Source of the DNA: JAFECT01 sp036501825 | Lineage (GTDB): Bacteria; Pseudomonadota; Alphaproteobacteria; Caulobacterales; Caulobacteraceae | Length of the DNA stretch: 64,000 nucleotides | Assembly: GCA_036501825.1 (NCBI GenBank) | Contig: DASXZP010000026.1 | Span: 310,001-374,000 of the forward strand | Reading direction: 5' to 3' | Part shown: in pieces, positions 61,390-64,000 of the stretch | How the letters are laid out: each line of letters begins with the position of its first letter | Position numbering within the stretch: the stretch's first letter is position 1 | The notes under the pieces: generated by a model | Told to the model about the DNA's origin: nothing | The model's database searches: none | What the model saw: the letters and a program-made list of their open reading frames with translations, nothing else | Position numbers and translations under genes: made by a program

Positions 61390-62268
61390 TTGGTTCCCGG
61401 AAAAGTTTCACCGCTCGGCGCGAGCCTGGAAGGCTTTCGCCTGATGGCGCGGCGTCCCGGCGCGCTGGCGTTGTGGATGGGCTGCGTGGGCCTGGCGATC
61501 GTCGTGTTCATCGGCGCCGTCTATGCCGCCTCGCTCAGTGCGCCGCAGATCGTCCGCACCGGCGGCGGCGCAATCCTCGTGCTGGGGGCGCTGATCCCGG
61601 TCGGTCTCTACGCCGGTTCGGTGGTGACGGCCGCGGTCTATCGCACCCTGCTGCGTCCGGGCGACAAGGGCCTGGGCTTCGTGCGGCTGGGCCCCGACGA
61701 ACTTCGCCTGTTCGCGGTTTCGCTCATTCTGTTCGTGGCCTTCTTCGCTCTGTTCTTCACCGTGCTCGTGGGCGGCGTCGCGATTTTTGAGCTCGCAAAG
61801 CTGCGTCCGGACTTCCATGCCCCGCAGGTCACCGCGGGCTACGCTATCGTCACGACCATCGTATTCCTGCTCGCCTTCACCAAGGCTTCGCTGGCGCTGC
61901 CCATGACCTTTGTCGAGAAGCGCATCCGCGTGCTCGGTTCCTGGAACCTGACCAGCCCGGCGTTCCTGCGCCTGCTCGCGACCTTCACCCTCGTCCTGAT
62001 CCTCATCGTTGTGGTGGCGGCGCTGATGTTCGCCGTTCAGTACGGGCTCAATGAGCTGACCGGCCTGCCGACCCGTGCGCCTTGGGGCGGGACGCTGCCC
62101 GCAGGCCATCACACCTCCAAGGGGATTCAGACCCTCGGCCGGATCGCGTCGGTCCCGGTCAGCATGGTGCAGATGACGCTCGAACTGGTGATCCTGGCCG
62201 CCGCCCAGGCCGGCGCCTATCGCGCGATCGCCGGAAACCTCGGCGAGGACGTGGCGCAAGTGTTCTAG
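61390..62268 (+). CDS. membrane protein, array member 6
   Basis: A 292-residue protein with about six helices; TTG start at 61390 with GGAG upstream. Motifs are AVYRTLLRPGDKGLGFVRLGPDELR and KASLALPMTFVEKRIRVLGSWNLTSPAF. Function unknown. Confidence 0.8.
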   Translation: MVPGKVSPLGASLEGFRLMARRPGALALWMGCVGLAIVVFIGAVYAASLSAPQIVRTGGGAILVLGALIPVGLYAGSVVTAAVYRTLLRPGDKGLGFVRLGPDELRLFAVSLILFVAFFALFFTVLVGGVAIFELAKLRPDFHAPQVTAGYAIVTTIVFLLAFTKASLALPMTFVEKRIRVLGSWNLTSPAFLRLLATFTLVLILIVVVAALMFAVQYGLNELTGLPTRAPWGGTLPAGHHTSKGIQTLGRIASVPVSMVQMTLELVILAAAQAGAYRAIAGNLGEDVAQVF

Positions 62269-62315
62269 CCTCGCCTATTCCGAGGCGCGGCTTGCGCCGA
62301 CGCCTGCGGGCGGGC

Positions 62316-63257
62316 ATGACCGGGGCCATGAAGCTTTCCGCCGCCGACATCGCCTTCGAGGGCTTTCGCGTCGTTCGCGACCGGCCCCTGGCGCTGCTGG
62401 CCTGGGTGGTGCTGCAGTTCCTGGGCGCGCTGGCGGCCCAGCCGGCGCTTCAGATGGGGCGCGACGCCCAGGCGCAGCTCGAAAAGCTTGGTCTGATGCC
62501 CACCGTCGCCACTCCCCAGCTCACGCCGGCGCAACTCGCCCTGGCCATGCCGGCGATGGGCAGTCTGTTCGAGGGCGCCGCGATGTCGCTCGCGGTGCTG
62601 CTGGTCGTGGCGGCCCTGACCGACCCGGGCGTGTTTCGCGTCGCGATGACACCGCAGGACCGCGGCTTGTTCAGCGTAAAGCTCGGCGCGCAGGAGTTGC
62701 GCCAGCTCGGCCTGCTCCTGATCCTGTCGGCGCTGTTCTTCGGCATCGCCCTGTGCGGCATGATGGCGAGCCTGCTGTTCACCGGCGTGTTTGCCGTGGC
62801 CGGCCCCGCCGCGTCGCTGCTCGGTCTCGCCGTCGGCGTCACCGCGACCCTTTGCGTGCTGATCTATTTCGGCGTTCGCCTGTCCCTGGCGGGCCCGCTG
62901 ACCTTCCAGCAGAAGCGCATCGACGTGTTCGGGTCGTGGAACCTGACGCGCGGACGCTTCTACGGCCTGCTCAGCGGCTATGCGCTCGCCGCGATCATGG
63001 CCGCGCTCGTCTTCATCCTGTCGCTGGTGATTTTCGACGCGGCGGCGGCGATCATCGCCGGCGGACCGGATCAGGCGGCGAAGCTGTTCGACGGCAAGGA
63101 CACCGACCTCGCCGACCTCTACACGCCGATCCAGATCTTCGGCCACGCCTATTTCGCCGTCATCGACGCCCTGACCGCGGCCATCCTTGTCGGCGCCCGC
63201 GCCCAGGCCTTCCTGCAGATCAGCAAGCTGCCGCCGGTAAGCGTCGTCGCCGGCTAG
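62316..63257 (+). CDS. membrane protein, array member 7
   Basis: A 313-residue protein with about six helices. Start at 62316 or 62328 (MKLSAADIAFEGFRVVRDRPLALLAW). Motifs are GVFRVAMTPQDRGLFSVKLGAQELR and RLSLAGPLTFQQKRIDVFGSWNLTRGRFYGLL. Its TAG stop shares bases with the convergent uvrA stop (CTAG). Confidence 0.82.
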   Translation: MTGAMKLSAADIAFEGFRVVRDRPLALLAWVVLQFLGALAAQPALQMGRDAQAQLEKLGLMPTVATPQLTPAQLALAMPAMGSLFEGAAMSLAVLLVVAALTDPGVFRVAMTPQDRGLFSVKLGAQELRQLGLLLILSALFFGIALCGMMASLLFTGVFAVAGPAASLLGLAVGVTATLCVLIYFGVRLSLAGPLTFQQKRIDVFGSWNLTRGRFYGLLSGYALAAIMAALVFILSLVIFDAAAAIIAGGPDQAAKLFDGKDTDLADLYTPIQIFGHAYFAVIDALTAAILVGARAQAFLQISKLPPVSVVAG

Positions 63258-64000
63258 GCGTTCACCCGCTTCTTCGCGCGCGTCTCGCTGACCGGCGCCT
63301 TGACCGTCTTGCGGCGGCTCGCGCGGCGTTCGTCGTGGCGGCGCAGAACCTCGGCCAGGTACTTGCCGGTCCAGCTCTTCTTGTCCGCCGCCACCTGTTC
63401 CGGCGTGCCGGTGGTGACGATCCGGCCGCCGCCGTCCCCGCCTTCAGGGCCGAAGTCCAGGATCCAGTCGGCGGTCTTCACCACGTCGAGGTTGTGTTCG
63501 ATCACCACCACGGTGTTGCCCTGGTCGACCAGTTCGTGCAGCACCTCGAGCAGCTTGCGCGTGTCCTCGAAGTGCAGGCCCGTAGTCGGTTCATCGAGGA
63601 TGTACAGCGTGCGTCCGGTCGCCCTGCGTGAAAGCTCCTTCGACAGCTTCACCCGCTGCGCCTCGCCGCCCGACAGCGTCGTCGCCTGTTGGCCCACGTG
63701 GATGTAGCCCAGGCCCACGCGTTTCAGCGTCTCCATCTTGTCGCGCACCGCGGGCACGGCCTTGAAGAAGTCCGCGGCCTCTTCCACCGTCATGTCGAGC
63801 ACGTCGGCGATCGACTTGCCCTTGAACAGGATCTCCAGCGTCTCGCGGTTATAGCGCTTGCCCTTGCACAGGTCGCAGGTGACGTAGACGTCCGGCAAAA
63901 AGTGCATCTCGATCTTGATCAGGCCGTCGCCTTGGCACGCCTCGCAGCGGCCGCCCTTCACGTTGAACGAGAAGCGCCCCGGACCATAGCCGCGCGCCTT
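63254..64000 (-). CDS. uvrA: excinuclease ABC subunit A, C-terminal part (5' end outside window)
   Basis: The gene enters from beyond 64000; 248 residues are present. It has the zinc-binding GGRCEACQGDGLIKIEMHFLPD … CDLCKGKRYNRETLE, the ABC signature TTLSGGEAQRVKLSKEL, Walker B LYILDEPTTGLH and IEHNLDVVKTADWILDFGP. UvrA finds DNA damage in nucleotide-excision repair. A basic tail of about 35 residues extends past the core. Its stop overlaps that of array member 7. Confidence 0.95.
   Translation of the reverse strand, partial: KARGYGPGRFSFNVKGGRCEACQGDGLIKIEMHFLPDVYVTCDLCKGKRYNRETLEILFKGKSIADVLDMTVEEAADFFKAVPAVRDKMETLKRVGLGYIHVGQQATTLSGGEAQRVKLSKELSRRATGRTLYILDEPTTGLHFEDTRKLLEVLHELVDQGNTVVVIEHNLDVVKTADWILDFGPEGGDGGGRIVTTGTPEQVAADKKSWTGKYLAEVLRRHDERRASRRKTVKAPVSETRAKKRVNA

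Noticed and set aside
63254..63257. Shared CTAG at the stops of array member 7 and uvrA as a regulatory site
   Set aside because: Convergent genes ending in TAG on a palindromic CTAG are expected by chance in dense genomes.

Overview
The window is high-GC DNA with short intergenic gaps. Gene content and order point to an alphaproteobacterium in or near the Caulobacterales. The strongest evidence is the run SPOR protein-nagZ-scpA-scpB-tatA-tatB-tatC-serS-surE-pcm-LysM/LytM protein-yajC-secD-secF. The LysM/LytM protein matches DipM, a Caulobacter division factor, including loss of the LytM zinc ligands. No rRNA, tRNA, CRISPR array or phage module was recognised.

Layout. 1-2485: end of an MHS-type transporter, an AmpG-like MFS protein and a small membrane protein. 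2493-10590: S10 peptidase, gph, glmU-rpiA, glutathione reductase, and class II DAHP synthase overlapping a prephenate-dehydratase-like gene with altered signature motifs. 10598-16666: TMEM175-like channel, then a chorismate mutase preceded by a Phe/Tyr-rich leader peptide and candidate attenuator, alpha carbonic anhydrase, esterase, MATE transporter and an unknown protein. 16938-19922: an unknown gene, a lower-GC secreted esterase, and a truncated second copy of the unknown gene's 5' end. 19960-28859: secreted unknown, WbpB/WbpE-like pair, xthA with a membrane protein, prolyl oligopeptidase, M20 hydrolase, erpA. 28919-39021: dgt, then an accessory block with a lipoprotein, a DUF2306-like protein, a tricorn-type protease, a RAYT (REP-associated tyrosine transposase) and a TetR gene overlapping an Lnt-like gene. 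39102-54860: the conserved division, chromosome segregation, protein export and translation block, then a PuuD-like protein and an NDUFAF6-like protein. 55002-64000: trmFO, seven tandem paralogous multi-pass membrane protein genes (the third frameshifted), and the 3' end of uvrA.

Three families of palindromic intergenic repeats run through the region. Family A is a REP-like hairpin (core GGGGACAtGATACCTATTCCCC) at six loci; the only RAYT gene lies between two of them and ends inside one. Family B consists of pairs of inverted arms of about 65 nt at four loci. Family C has two copies with perfect 30-nt inverted arms. Families A and B are concentrated around the scp/tat/ser/sec genes and the accessory block.

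The most informative observations are the Phe/Tyr leader upstream of chorismate mutase, the seven-gene membrane paralog array, the RAYT/REP system, the TetR operator overlapping its own start codon beside the Lnt-like gene, and the partial gene duplication around the transferred-looking esterase. All calls come from reading the sequence and translations by eye; no database search or folding was run.
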